Made by a program: the position numbers and the translations under genes. This document shows positions 17,547 through 26,408 of a stretch of 52,550 nucleotides of DNA, one piece after another (position 1 is the first letter of the stretch; each line of letters begins with the position of its first letter). Under the pieces are notes generated by a model that searched no databases, was not told the origin of the DNA, and saw nothing but the letters and a program-made list of their open reading frames with translations. Source of the DNA: Kangiella sp. HD9-110m-PIT-SAG07 (lineage in GTDB: Bacteria; Pseudomonadota; Gammaproteobacteria; Enterobacterales; Kangiellaceae); NCBI GenBank assembly GCA_003370465.1, contig QQTG01000031.1:1-52550 (forward strand), written 5' to 3'.

Positions 17547-19388
17547 ATGATAACGCTTAAAAAAGCCGTCAGTACTGCGGTATTGGTAGGTGCTTTATTA
17601 GGACAACCTGTTATCGCCGACGATCATAAACAAAAAGTCACTGCGGAAGACGCAGCCGCTTTTGTTGCTGGTGCTGAAAAGCGATTAACAGAAATTGCAG
17701 AATATGCCGCACGCATTGCATGGGTTAATGCGAACTTTGTCACTCACGATACTACTGCGCTAAATGCTCAAGTGGGTGAAGATTACACCAAGCTAGGCGT
17801 TGAACTCGCGAATGAAGCGAAGAAGTTTAACGGTTTGGACTTGCCTTACGATGTGAATCGTAAAATCGAAATGATTAAACTTGGTTTAACATTGCCAGCT
17901 CCTGCTGATGCAGAGAAAACTAAGCAGTTAGCACAAATCTCTTCGAAGCTAGACAGTATTTATGCGAAAGGCAAAAGCCCTGACGGCCGTAGCCTGGGTC
18001 AATTAAGCCAGGTTTTGCGTGAATCACGTGATGCCGACGAGCAATTAAAAGCTTGGACAGGCTGGCGTGAAATTTCAAAAGAAATGCGCCCACTGTATAA
18101 GCAGATGGTAGACATCGCTAACGAAGGTTCAAAAGAACTGGGTTACGCTGATACCGGCACTATGTGGCGTTCAAAATACGACATGCCAGCTGACGGTTTT
18201 GCGACTGAAATGGATCGCCTTTGGGGTCAAGTACAGCCTTTATATAAAGCTTTACACTGCCACGTCCGTGCTGAGTTGAATGACCAATATGGCGATGATG
18301 TTGTTGCGATGGACAAGCCTATCCCAGCTCACCTTTTAGGTAATATGTGGGCGCAACAATGGGGTAACATTTATGATGTTGCTGGCCCAAAAAATGCTGG
18401 CAAAGGCATTGATATCGACCCTATCTTAAAGGCTCACTACGGCGTCGATAAAGACGACGTAAGCCACGAAGAAAAAGAAGTTGCGGTTAAAAAAATGGTC
18501 AAAACTGCTGAAGGCTTCTTCTCTTCACTAGGCTTTGCCCCTCTTCCGCAAACATTCTGGGAACGTTCGCTATTCGTCAAGCCACGCGATCGTGATGTTC
18601 AGTGTCACGCAAGCGCATGGGATATCGACAATGAAGAAGATATTCGCATCAAGATGTGTACCAACATCAATGGCGAAGACTTCCAGACTGTTCACCACGA
18701 GCTAGGCCACAACTACTATCAGCGTGCTTACAAAGATCAATCAATCTTCTACAAAGGCAGCGCTAATGACGGTTTCCACGAAGCAATCGGTGACACTATC
18801 TCGCTATCGATCACGCCAAAATACTTGAAGCAAATTGGTTTAATCGACGAGGAGCCAGACGCGAGTGCTGATATTGCACTTCTAATGCGCTCTGCTTTAG
18901 ACAAAGTAGCTTTCTTACCGTTCGGATTAATGGTTGACCAATGGCGTTGGAAAGTATTTAACGGTGAAATCTCACCTGAAGAATACAATCAAGGCTGGTG
19001 GGAACTGCGTGAACAATACCAAGGTATTGAAGCACCAGTGGCTCGTACTGAAGACCACTTCGACCCAGGTGCGAAATACCACATCCCAGGCAACACGCCT
19101 TACTCACGCTACTTCCTAGCACATATCTTACAATTCCAATTCTACCGTGAAATGTGTGACATGGCGGGCAACGAAGGCCCTCTTCACCGCTGCTCTTTTT
19201 ACGGCAATAAAGAAGTTGGAGACAAGCTAATCAAGATGCTAGAAATGGGTTCTTCACGTCCATGGCCTGACGCACTTGAAGCCATGACAGGCAGCCGTGA
19301 AATGGACGCGACAGCAGTACTTGAGTACTACGCGCCATTGAAAACATGGTTAGACGAGCAAAACAAAGCCCGCAACTGCGGTTGGTAA
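17547..19388 (+). CDS. M2 family zinc metallopeptidase (angiotensin-converting-enzyme-like dipeptidyl carboxypeptidase)
   Basis: The 613-residue protein has a signal peptide (cut likely after VIA, about residue 24), so it is exported. Zinc ligands are His384 and His388 in HELGH, catalytic base Glu385, and the third ligand Glu412 in GFHEAIGD. The 24-residue spacing is the same as in animal ACE (383/387/411 in the testis form). The family removes C-terminal dipeptides from peptides. Bacterial members are known from Xanthomonas and other genera. It is monocistronic, with AAAGGGT before the ATG and a terminator after it. A peptide-scavenging role is inferred. Confidence 0.95.
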   Translation: MITLKKAVSTAVLVGALLGQPVIADDHKQKVTAEDAAAFVAGAEKRLTEIAEYAARIAWVNANFVTHDTTALNAQVGEDYTKLGVELANEAKKFNGLDLPYDVNRKIEMIKLGLTLPAPADAEKTKQLAQISSKLDSIYAKGKSPDGRSLGQLSQVLRESRDADEQLKAWTGWREISKEMRPLYKQMVDIANEGSKELGYADTGTMWRSKYDMPADGFATEMDRLWGQVQPLYKALHCHVRAELNDQYGDDVVAMDKPIPAHLLGNMWAQQWGNIYDVAGPKNAGKGIDIDPILKAHYGVDKDDVSHEEKEVAVKKMVKTAEGFFSSLGFAPLPQTFWERSLFVKPRDRDVQCHASAWDIDNEEDIRIKMCTNINGEDFQTVHHELGHNYYQRAYKDQSIFYKGSANDGFHEAIGDTISLSITPKYLKQIGLIDEEPDASADIALLMRSALDKVAFLPFGLMVDQWRWKVFNGEISPEEYNQGWWELREQYQGIEAPVARTEDHFDPGAKYHIPGNTPYSRYFLAHILQFQFYREMCDMAGNEGPLHRCSFYGNKEVGDKLIKMLEMGSSRPWPDALEAMTGSREMDATAVLEYYAPLKTWLDEQNKARNCGW

Positions 19389-19391
19389 GTT

Positions 19392-19434
19392 TATAGGATG
19401 GGTTAGGTAAAAGCCGACCCATCGTTATCCTATA
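19392..19434. repeat. REP-like imperfect palindrome
   Basis: TATAGGATGGGTT on the left can pair in two blocks (ATGGGT/ACCCAT and ATAGGAT/ATCCTAT) with the right arm ending in TATCCTATA. It lacks a T-run and sits just ahead of the true terminator. GGATGGGTTA-type palindromes are common interspersed repeats in gammaproteobacteria. Confidence 0.5.
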
Positions 19435-19437
19435 AAA

Positions 19438-19464
19438 GAAAGGCGCCGTTTGGCGCCTTTTTTG
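19438..19464 (+). terminator. Terminator of the M2 peptidase gene
   Basis: AAAGGCGCC/GGCGCCTTT with a four-base loop (GTTT; stem ends overlap slightly), followed by six or more T. Confidence 0.88.
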
Positions 19465-19564
19465 TGCCTAATATAGGTGATATAGTCAATTTGAGCCATT
19501 TAACTCTTATTAATTGATGCTCTTTCGGAATTATAAAACTAGAAATATAAACAAGGAGTCAGCA

Positions 19565-20458
19565 ATGTATAAAGACCACCAACCCTATTACATGTTTACC
19601 ACTTACTCTCAACTGGAGAAATCAATAAACTCCTTATTGGGTATAATTGAAGGTATATCAATCGATTCAGAAATAAATCAACAGGAACTAAAGTTTTTAA
19701 ACTTGTGGCTTGAAGAACATAAAAATGTTCAGCAGAAGCATCCCTTTAATGAGTTAATGCCAGTAATAGCAGATGCTTTAAAGGATGGGGTTCTAGATGA
19801 AGAAGAAAGAGCAAATATTAAGTGGCTATGCAAAAACTTAAGTAGTAAATCATATATAAATAAAACAACTGCAGCCTTACAGAGGCTACACTCGATACTT
19901 GCAGGAGTGGTTGCTGACTCACAAATCACTGAAAAAGAGTTATCTGGGCTATCAGACTGGCTTATGGAGCATGAAGACTTGAGGTCTTGTTGGCCATATG
20001 ACGAGGTCGATTCACTGATAACAGTTGTACTTTCTGATCAAGTTATTGATGAAAAAGAGCACAAATTGCTCATGGCATTTTTCTCAGAGTTTATTGATCT
20101 ATATGATGATAAAACATTAACAGCGCCTTTATTTTCAAACGACAACTCTACAATACAAGGAGTTTGTGCAACTTGCCCAGAAATTGTATTTGAAGAGTCT
20201 CTTTTCTGTGTTACAGGGGCATCCGGCAGTTATTCTAGAAAAGAATTTTTTGAAGTTATTGAAAGTCTAGGCGGAAAAACAACTAAAAACTTAACTCAAA
20301 AAGTTAATTATTTAATCATTGGTTCAGAAGGAAACCCATGTTGGGCTTACGCTTGTTATGGGCGGAAAGTAGAAAAAGCTATAAATATGCGGAAGAAGGG
20401 TTTACCTCTGGTAATAGTTCACGAAAACGATTTCCATGATGCTATGTTAGATGCTTGA
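19565..20458 (+). CDS. Protein with two TerB-like helical repeats and a C-terminal BRCT domain
   Basis: The protein has 297 residues from the ATG at 19565, chosen for its AAGGAG at eight bases; the frame is open 17 codons further up without a site. Residues 18-95 and 104-180 are tandem helical repeats of the same plan: LLGIIEGISIDSEINQQELKFL versus ILAGVVADSQITEKELSGL, each with a second VLDEEE/VIDEKE element, as in TerB-like folds. Residues 208-295 form a BRCT domain (SLFCVTGAS, SLGGKTTKNLTQKVNYLIIG). BRCT domains bind phosphopeptides or DNA ends. Base composition is clearly AT-richer than its neighbours, suggesting transfer. Its role is unknown; DNA damage or stress is a guess. Confidence 0.78.
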   Translation: MYKDHQPYYMFTTYSQLEKSINSLLGIIEGISIDSEINQQELKFLNLWLEEHKNVQQKHPFNELMPVIADALKDGVLDEEERANIKWLCKNLSSKSYINKTTAALQRLHSILAGVVADSQITEKELSGLSDWLMEHEDLRSCWPYDEVDSLITVVLSDQVIDEKEHKLLMAFFSEFIDLYDDKTLTAPLFSNDNSTIQGVCATCPEIVFEESLFCVTGASGSYSRKEFFEVIESLGGKTTKNLTQKVNYLIIGSEGNPCWAYACYGRKVEKAINMRKKGLPLVIVHENDFHDAMLDA

Positions 20459-20491
20459 AGTTTAAAAATCCTAATTTAGCAAATAGTAAAC

Positions 20492-20515
20492 GTAGGGTGC
20501 GTCTAGACGCCCTAC
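20492..20515. repeat. REP-like GTAG-headed palindrome
   Basis: GTAGG and CCTAC enclose the perfect 12-base palindrome GCGTCTAGACGC with a two-base bulge. A GTAG head followed by a hairpin is the form of repeats mobilised by REP-associated tyrosine transposases. No such transposase is present in the window. Confidence 0.5.
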
Positions 20516-20548
20516 AAAAAATACCCCATCCTTAAGAACTTAAAAAAT

Positions 20549-20566
20549 TGTACTCTGACCCCATTA
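20549..20566 (+). repeat. 18-bp direct repeat, left copy
   Basis: TGTACTCTGACCCCATTA is identical to 25360-25377. Bases outside differ at once on both sides. From memory, GGGGTCAGAGTAC-type sequences recur in gammaproteobacterial genomes near IS200/REP-transposase genes, but no transposase is adjacent here. Confidence 0.8.
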
Positions 20567-20705
20567 ATATTGCATCCTTTCAGCACTCTTAGTTAGCTGT
20601 TCTTGTCCTTTTACATCAACGACCTATGTCAAATTTAAGTCATGATACTTATTTAAGTATACTATGATAGGATGATTTCTGAATTTAGACGAAATAAGAG
20701 ATAAG

Positions 20706-20966
20706 ATGTTTTCATCAAATTCAATAATCAGGCCTGGAAACAACTCTTTGTTATTAGGAGTTGTGATTTCGTACTGCGCATCTCGTGCTAGTCACCAAAA
20801 TTATAATTTACCAATTCAAGGTAAACTCTCTTTTTCATTATCAGAACAAAACGCTATTTATAATAACTGGCGGCGATATCTAGAAGATGAAAACCACAAT
20901 ACACATATTAAAAACGCTTTGGAGAACAATTTTACATTGGCTTCTGCGCGGGAGCATTGTAGCTAG
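20706..20966 (+). CDS. Small hypothetical protein, doubtful
   Basis: This 86-residue frame starts at an ATG with AAGAGATAAG just before it and ends 37 bases before the RND adaptor. The product is Asn/Ser-rich with no recognised domain, signal peptide or membrane helix. It is AT-rich compared with the RND genes. It may be a remnant of a gene cut off at the left end of the acquired block, or spurious. The rest of the 20459-21003 gap holds the REP-like palindrome and the left 18-bp repeat. Confidence 0.3.
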   Translation: MFSSNSIIRPGNNSLLLGVVISYCASRASHQNYNLPIQGKLSFSLSEQNAIYNNWRRYLEDENHNTHIKNALENNFTLASAREHCS

Positions 20967-21003
20967 AGTGAATGAATATGATGATAAGAAGGATGGATAA
21001 AAG

Positions 21004-22182
21004 ATGATAAAAAGCAAAACTTTTACAGCCATTGTAATTGGAGCTATAGCGATTATTGCCGCTTTTCTGTTTTTTGTCATCAACTCTACTGAACCGCAGG
21101 CGCAGCGTGAGGCAGCGACCAAAAGAACAGCGATGCTGGTGGATGTGCAAGAAGTTCGCCGCGGTAATTACAATCCACTTATTGAAGGGCTAGGAACTGT
21201 GGAAGCTGCCCAAGATATTATTCTCAGTCCGCGTGTCGACGGCCGTGCCATTGAGATTACCGAGAATTTTATTCCCGGCGGTTTTGTCAAAAAAGATGAA
21301 GTATTACTTCGAATTGATCCTGCCGACTATGAGAATGCGCTCGCTCAAATGGAAAGCGCATACGCACAAGCCCGCTCAGAATTGGATTTAGAACTTGGCC
21401 GCCAGCATGTTGCAAAAAAAGAATATAATCTGCTTAAGCAAGAACTTCGTGAAGAGAACACATCTCTTGTCTTAAGGGAGCCGCAACTGGCCGCAGCCGA
21501 GGCCAATTTAAAATCAGCTGAAAGTATGCTGAGCCAAGCCAAGCTGGAACTCGAGCGCACATCTGTGAGTGCACCGTTTGATGCTCAAATTTTATCCAGA
21601 AATGCCAATATAGGATCTGAGATTAATACTAATATGGAATTGGCGCGGCTTGTCGGGGTTGATGAATACTGGGTGATTGTGAGCGTACCGGTAGCAAGAC
21701 TTGAGCGAATGACTTTTCCTGAAAAAGGACAACCTGGCGCGCAGGTCATTATTCGCAACCGAACAGCCTGGCCGGATGGCGCGAGCCGTAAAGGTGAAGT
21801 TATACGTTTGATCGGCGCGTTGGATGCGCAAACACGTTTAGCGCGTGTATTGGTTAGCGTGAAAGACCCGCTTTCCCTAAGCCCAGAAACGCAAGGTCCT
21901 AAAATGCTAGTCGGCGCGATTGTTCAGGTCGAGATTTCAGGACGCGAATTAGAATATGTTTTTCGCATTGACCGTGATTTCCTGCGTGAAAGCGACCGAC
22001 TCTGGCTCAAACGCGATGGAAAGTTAAGCATTACAGAGGCTAAAGTCGTTTTCAAAGATAAAGACTATGCCTATATCTCCGAAGGCATGGAAGATGGTGA
22101 CTTACTTGTGATTAGCAATTTGGCGGCTGTGGCTGAGGGGATAGGCCTGCGAACAGAGGCCGAAGCGGAGACGCAAGAATGA
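21004..22182 (+). CDS. RND efflux periplasmic adaptor (membrane fusion protein)
   Basis: The 392-residue protein has an N-terminal membrane anchor or uncleaved signal (about 8-25), then the adaptor order: lipoyl-type half ([20 protein letters not shown]), a coiled-coil hairpin (about 110-180, rich in Glu/Ala/Leu), a second lipoyl half ([25 protein letters not shown]), a beta-barrel and a membrane-proximal domain. It bridges the inner-membrane RND pump and an outer-membrane channel; no TolC-like gene is here. Its stop overlaps the pump start (ATGA). Composition differs from flanking genes. Confidence 0.88.
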   Translation: MIKSKTFTAIVIGAIAIIAAFLFFVINSTEPQAQREAATKRTAMLVDVQEVRRGNYNPLIEGLGTVEAAQDIILSPRVDGRAIEITENFIPGGFVKKDEVLLRIDPADYENALAQMESAYAQARSELDLELGRQHVAKKEYNLLKQELREENTSLVLREPQLAAAEANLKSAESMLSQAKLELERTSVSAPFDAQILSRNANIGSEINTNMELARLVGVDEYWVIVSVPVARLERMTFPEKGQPGAQVIIRNRTAWPDGASRKGEVIRLIGALDAQTRLARVLVSVKDPLSLSPETQGPKMLVGAIVQVEISGRELEYVFRIDRDFLRESDRLWLKRDGKLSITEAKVVFKDKDYAYISEGMEDGDLLVISNLAAVAEGIGLRTEAEAETQE

Positions 22183-25100
22183 GCGAACCCCAAACGAAAT
22201 ATGGCAAAGGCGCAATATCATGGATGGCGCAGAACCCTGTCGCCGCGAATTTGTTAATGATGGTCCTGCTTTTGGGCGGGATTTTTACAGCGCTCAATAT
22301 TCAAAAAGAAGTTTTCCCCCAGTTTCAACTGGATATTGTGAACGTGAATGTAGGCTATCCCGGCGCAGCCCCTAGTGAAGTAGAGACTGGTGTTTTGCAG
22401 CCTGTAGAGGAAGCTGTGCGTGGCCTTGAAGGTATTCGTGAAATCACAGCCCGCGCCCGTGAAGGCGGCGGAAATGTACAGATTGAGCTTGTCTCTGGTG
22501 CTGATCGCATGAAAGCTTTTCAGGATATTGACCAGGCAATTGCGCGTATTCGCACCTTCCCAGAAGAAGCTGATCAGCCGGAAGTGAGTCTTGAAGCACA
22601 GCAGCGCGAGGCGATGGAAATTGGCCTTTTTGGTTCCGTAGATGTCTGGACATTGCGTATTCTGGCCGAACGCTTGCGAGATCGTTTGTTGAGCGATCCG
22701 AATATGACGCTTGTTGAGCTCGGCAATGTTCCGGAGTATATAACACACGTAGAAATAAGCGCCGATACCTTGCGCAAATATGGGCTGACTTTACCCGATA
22801 TTGCACAAGTGATCAGTCAGTCCTCGCAAGATATTCCGGCTGGGGCTGTCAGAACTTTTGATGGTGAAATTTTACTGCGTATGCAGGAGCGAAAAGTCTG
22901 GGCAGAGGAATTCGCCGATATAAATATCATTTCTGGTGAGAACGGAGCAACCATTAAGCTGGGCGACATCGCAAAAATCGAAGACGGCTTTGAGGAAGGT
23001 AATTTTCACTCTCAGTTTAATGGCGTGCCATCTGTTGAAGTAAATATTTTCAGGACGGGCAACGAATCGCCACTCGATATTGAACAGTCCGTATATCAAA
23101 TTATGGAGAGTTTTGAGCGCACTCTGCCACCCGGCGTGGAATGGCGGATTGACAGTAACAATGCGCAGGATTTTCGTCAACGTCTTGGATTGATACTTGA
23201 AAACGGTATCGCGTCTATTTTGATTGTTCTGGCGATCCTTTCGCTCTTTCTTGCGTCGAAGCTGGCATTCTGGGTGATGATGGGTATGACAATTTCCTAT
23301 GTCGGTTCGGTGTTGTTTTTACCAGCCCTTGGCGTCAGTATCAATATGGTCTCCCTCTTTGGATTTCTGGTGGCACTCGGCCTTGTTGTCGATGATGCGA
23401 TTGTGGTCGGAGAGAATGTTTTTGAGGAGCGCAAAAATCATAACGATCCCCTGAAGGCCTCGATTGAGGGCACGAAAAGTGTTGCAACGCCTGTGACGTT
23501 TTCGATTATTACTACCCTCATCGCCTTCGTGCCTTTGCTCTTTATGCCAGGCGAAACGGGCCTGTTCTGGTGGCCTTTGCCCGTTGTGGTGATGACAGTA
23601 CTCGCCTTGTCGCTTTTTGAAGCTCTTTACATTCTGCCAGCCCATTTGGGTCATGTGAAAAAAAGCGCCAATGACAATGCAATCCTGCGTCCGATCAAAA
23701 ATGTGCAGGTGAAATTTGCTAAGAAGTTTGATGCTTTCGTGCAAGGGCCGTATAAAAGCTTTCTCGACCTTTGTCTGCGCGCTCGATACATCACAATTTC
23801 AGCAGCGCTGGCGCTTTTGTTTGTTTCCTTTTCGTATATGAATAGTGCGCATATGGGCATTATCAATATGCCGGAAGTCGCCGCCAATGAGATCGAAGCA
23901 GGCATCTCCATGCCGGTTGGCACGACGCCTGCGCAAGCTGGGGCGATGGCGATAAAACTCACTGATGCTACTGTGCGTATGTATGAAGAAAACGATCTCG
24001 ACCGAGTGGCGGATGGGATAAAAACCAATGTCCGTGGGCAGGATTTTATTGATGTTGAAATTGTTCTGCGCCCTCCCGAAGAGCGCGATATGACCGCCCG
24101 CGAAATTATTCAGCTCTGGCGTGATGAGCTCGGCGATATTCAGGGAGTGGATCAAATCACTATAGAGGCCGAGCGTGGTCCCGGTGGTTGGCGACCTGAT
24201 ATTAGTGTTGATCTCAGCCATAACAATATTGATATTTTAGAGCAGGCCAGCCAACGCCTTATTGCCGAATTGGATGCATTTACCAATACGGCTGACATTA
24301 ATGACAATTTCGATAAAGGCAAAAAGCGCATTGATTTTCGTCTTCTTCCCGAGGGACGCGCTTTGGGCCTCACGCCGGAATATGTCGGAGAACAATTACG
24401 CGGTGCGTTTTTCGGCACTTTGGCTGTGCGCCAATTGCGTGGCAATAACGAAACCGAAGTCCGTGTCAAACTACCAGAAAGCGAACGCGAGGATTTATCC
24501 TATCTGGAAGATCTTATCATTCGTACCCCAAGCGGGACGGAAGTCCCCTTGTTTGAAGTGACAAGGTTCGAATATACCGAAGCGTTCTCATCCATCAACC
24601 GCCGTAACGGAATGCGCGTTGTTACAGTGTCCACAGATGTTGAGCCCAAGCGTGAGATTGTGCAGGTGGTGAATGCTCTTAATCAGGAGGTTCTGCCCGA
24701 GCTGCGTGCGGATTTCCCTGGGCTGACATGGACCTTTCAAGGATCGAACGCCGAGATGCGTGAGTCAACGCAGCAGCTCTACGGTTATTTTGGCCTCGCG
24801 CTTATCGTCATTTACGCCCTTTTGGCTGTCGTGTTTCGTAGTTATTCCCAGCCCTTTATTGTCCTGAGCGCCATTCCATTCGGCATCATTGGCGCTGTCA
24901 TCGGGCATATCATCATGGGCTACGATATTTCCCTGATATCTAAGATGGGCTTTGTCGCATTGTCCGGCGTTGTGTTGAATGCGTCCTTGATTATGGTTGA
25001 TTATGGTTGATTATGCTAACAAATTGCGGAGCCAGAGCAACAGAACAACAGCGTATGATGCTATCAAACAAGCGGGGCTGCGCCGTTTTAGGCCTATAAT

Positions 25101-25320
25101 TCTTACGACTTTAACCACTTTTGGTGGACTCTCTCCCATCTTGCTTGAAACATCTCTACAAGCGCAATATCTCATCCCCATGGCGATTTCTCTAGGCTTC
25201 GGGATTGTTTTCTCGACAGCCATTATTCTAATCCTGGTACCGTGTCTATACATGATGCTGGAAGATTTTAAATCTGTGGCCTCACAAAAAGCGGAAGCAT
25301 TGAAAGAGTCCGTAAAATGA
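22179..25320 (+). pseudogene. RND efflux pump inner-membrane subunit (HAE1-type), frameshifted
   Basis: The frame runs from ATG 22179 to a TGA at 25008, then resumes in the next frame to 25320. The break falls in a 10-bp tandem repeat present in three copies; removing one gives one continuous 1043-residue protein, the normal size. The N-terminal part has the first helix, the large porter domain, the helix-4 pair Asp405-Asp406 in [17 protein letters not shown] (the proton relay) and a second porter domain. The break hits the helix that in AcrB carries the relay lysine, so the truncated 943-residue product lacks the last helices and is probably inactive. Drug or lipid substrates are not predictable. 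Confidence 0.88.
24987..25016 (+). repeat. Three tandem copies of a 10-bp unit causing a frameshift
   Basis: Units TTGATTATGG, TTGATTATGG and TTGATTATGC run back to back. Two copies would encode LIMVDYAN in frame. The third adds ten bases and puts a TGA in frame at 25008-25010. The two complete units are identical, as expected for recent slippage. Confidence 0.9.
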
Positions 25321-25463
25321 GCAACAAGAACTCAGTTATCGTCATTTTTTATAGATTTATGTACTCTGACCCCATTACTTCTGCTGTACGAGATTACATC
25401 ACTCAGCCGCTTGAGGTTGAGGAAGATAAAGATGGATTTTCTTTTTTGAATAATCAAAAGTAA
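25317..25463 (+). pseudogene. Truncated third gene of the RND operon, fused to sequence at the right repeat
   Basis: An ATG overlapping the RND stop (ATGA) opens a 48-codon frame. The first 14 codons ([12 protein letters not shown]..) precede the right 18-bp repeat, which is read as MYSDPI. The rest is antisense to the retropepsin gene. The start overlap is typical of a real operon gene, so the fragment marks where the original gene was cut at the block boundary. The product is unlikely to be functional. Confidence 0.45.
25360..25377 (+). repeat. 18-bp direct repeat, right copy
   Basis: TGTACTCTGACCCCATTA, identical and in the same orientation to 20549-20566. It marks the right edge of the RND module, 21 bases before the stop of the converging retropepsin gene. 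Confidence 0.8.
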
Positions 25464-26334
25464 CAATAAAGTTTTTTAAAATATCATATCCTAGGATTCC
25501 ATCTAGTATCGAATTATCCACAGGAATTCTGCTATAAACACGCCTTGTTTTACTGTCCAAAGAGTTTTGGTAGTTTTTATTGTAGCTTGCTACAAATGAA
25601 TCAAATCGATAAGGGCCCAGTTTAAAGTCATCAAGTTCAATAACATTAAACTCCCCTGTCTCGCTAATTCCAGCTACCTCCAGTTCACCGACACCTAGTG
25701 CAAACTCGTCCAAGTCATTCTGAAACACAAAGTCTCGCTTTAGTACTGCAAAAGTATTACTACCTGTATCTAATAACATCCATCCTTTATTGCCTTTGAT
25801 ATATGATTCAATCAATAATCGACCAGACAAATCATAACGTACCTCAACATTGCTGTTAAAGTTAACAGCGTCAGAGTCCAGAAAACGAATTCTTTGGTTT
25901 GGATAATCAACCTGCACCACAGATTGCTCAAAAAAAGTTCGCCCTAATATCATATCAAAAGAGTGGCTGCCCTGGATTATTGGAATATCACGAAGCGAAA
26001 ATATCTGCCCATCGGCCGCTAAGTCAAAAGTGCCAGAAAGTGGAGCTTTAACCTTTCCGTTTAGTCCAATAAGCGTTATCGCTCTGGCATGGTTTGAGCT
26101 TATATTTGCCTTTTCTGCCATCTTGGAAGTCAGCGTGTGTATTGAAGCACCAGTATCAAGCAAGACTTTTGCAGGCTGTGCATTCATCGTCACGTTTAAA
26201 ACGATATTCCCGCCTTCGCCATCAAAGGGTATCCAGCCATTGCTATCTTTATTAAAAGCAACACCCTTTGTTGAACAAAATAGAAAGCAAATGGTTAAAA
26301 GACATTTTTTTATTATTGTTTTATGATTTTCCAT
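25399..26334 (-). CDS. Bilobal retropepsin-like aspartic protease, exported
   Basis: The protein has 311 residues from the ATG at 26334. The frame continues to a TTG at 26367, but the ATG puts a signal peptide (about 1-27, KK then CLLTICFLFC) at the N-terminus. Two half-sites are seen in one chain: Asp60-Thr-Gly in VLLDTGAS with DMILGRTFF at about 127-135, and Asp189-Thr-Gly in MLLDTGSN with DGILGYDIL near the C-terminus. Each DTG plus hydrophobic-Gly pair is one retropepsin lobe, so it could fold as a single-chain active enzyme. Substrate unknown. AT-rich composition suggests acquisition. Confidence 0.8.
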   Translation of the reverse strand: MENHKTIIKKCLLTICFLFCSTKGVAFNKDSNGWIPFDGEGGNIVLNVTMNAQPAKVLLDTGASIHTLTSKMAEKANISSNHARAITLIGLNGKVKAPLSGTFDLAADGQIFSLRDIPIIQGSHSFDMILGRTFFEQSVVQVDYPNQRIRFLDSDAVNFNSNVEVRYDLSGRLLIESYIKGNKGWMLLDTGSNTFAVLKRDFVFQNDLDEFALGVGELEVAGISETGEFNVIELDDFKLGPYRFDSFVASYNKNYQNSLDSKTRRVYSRIPVDNSILDGILGYDILKNFIVTFDYSKKKIHLYLPQPQAAE

Positions 26335-26408
26335 GCGATAAGTACAACCAAGTTTAGGCTTGGCCAAAGTTCATTTATTTGTTTCTAGCTAGTCTACTTA
26401 TTCATAAT

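Larger units (their letters stand above)
20549..25377 (+). mobile_element. Putative laterally acquired RND-efflux module bounded by 18-bp direct repeats
   Basis: The 4.8-kb block carries a small ORF, an RND adaptor gene, an RND pump gene and the start of a third gene. It lies between identical 18-bp repeats in the same orientation. Codon and base use of the RND genes (more GCG, GGC, CGC) differs from the AT-rich genes on both sides. No transposase or integrase is encoded, so if mobile it moved by recombination between repeats or with helper functions. Mobility is inferred, not shown. Confidence 0.55.

Noticed and set aside
22254..24561. Several long minus-strand and alternate-frame open frames within the RND pump gene
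   Set aside because: They are shadows produced by the GC-richer codon use of the acquired block; none has a plausible domain.
22179..25010. Taking the 943-residue RND frame as an intact shorter pump
   Set aside because: The frame ends inside a membrane helix and the missing C-terminal part follows directly in the next frame after a 10-bp tandem repeat.
24997..25320. Separate 107-residue gene starting at TTG
   Set aside because: It is the C-terminal end of the RND pump; the apparent start is in the tandem repeat.
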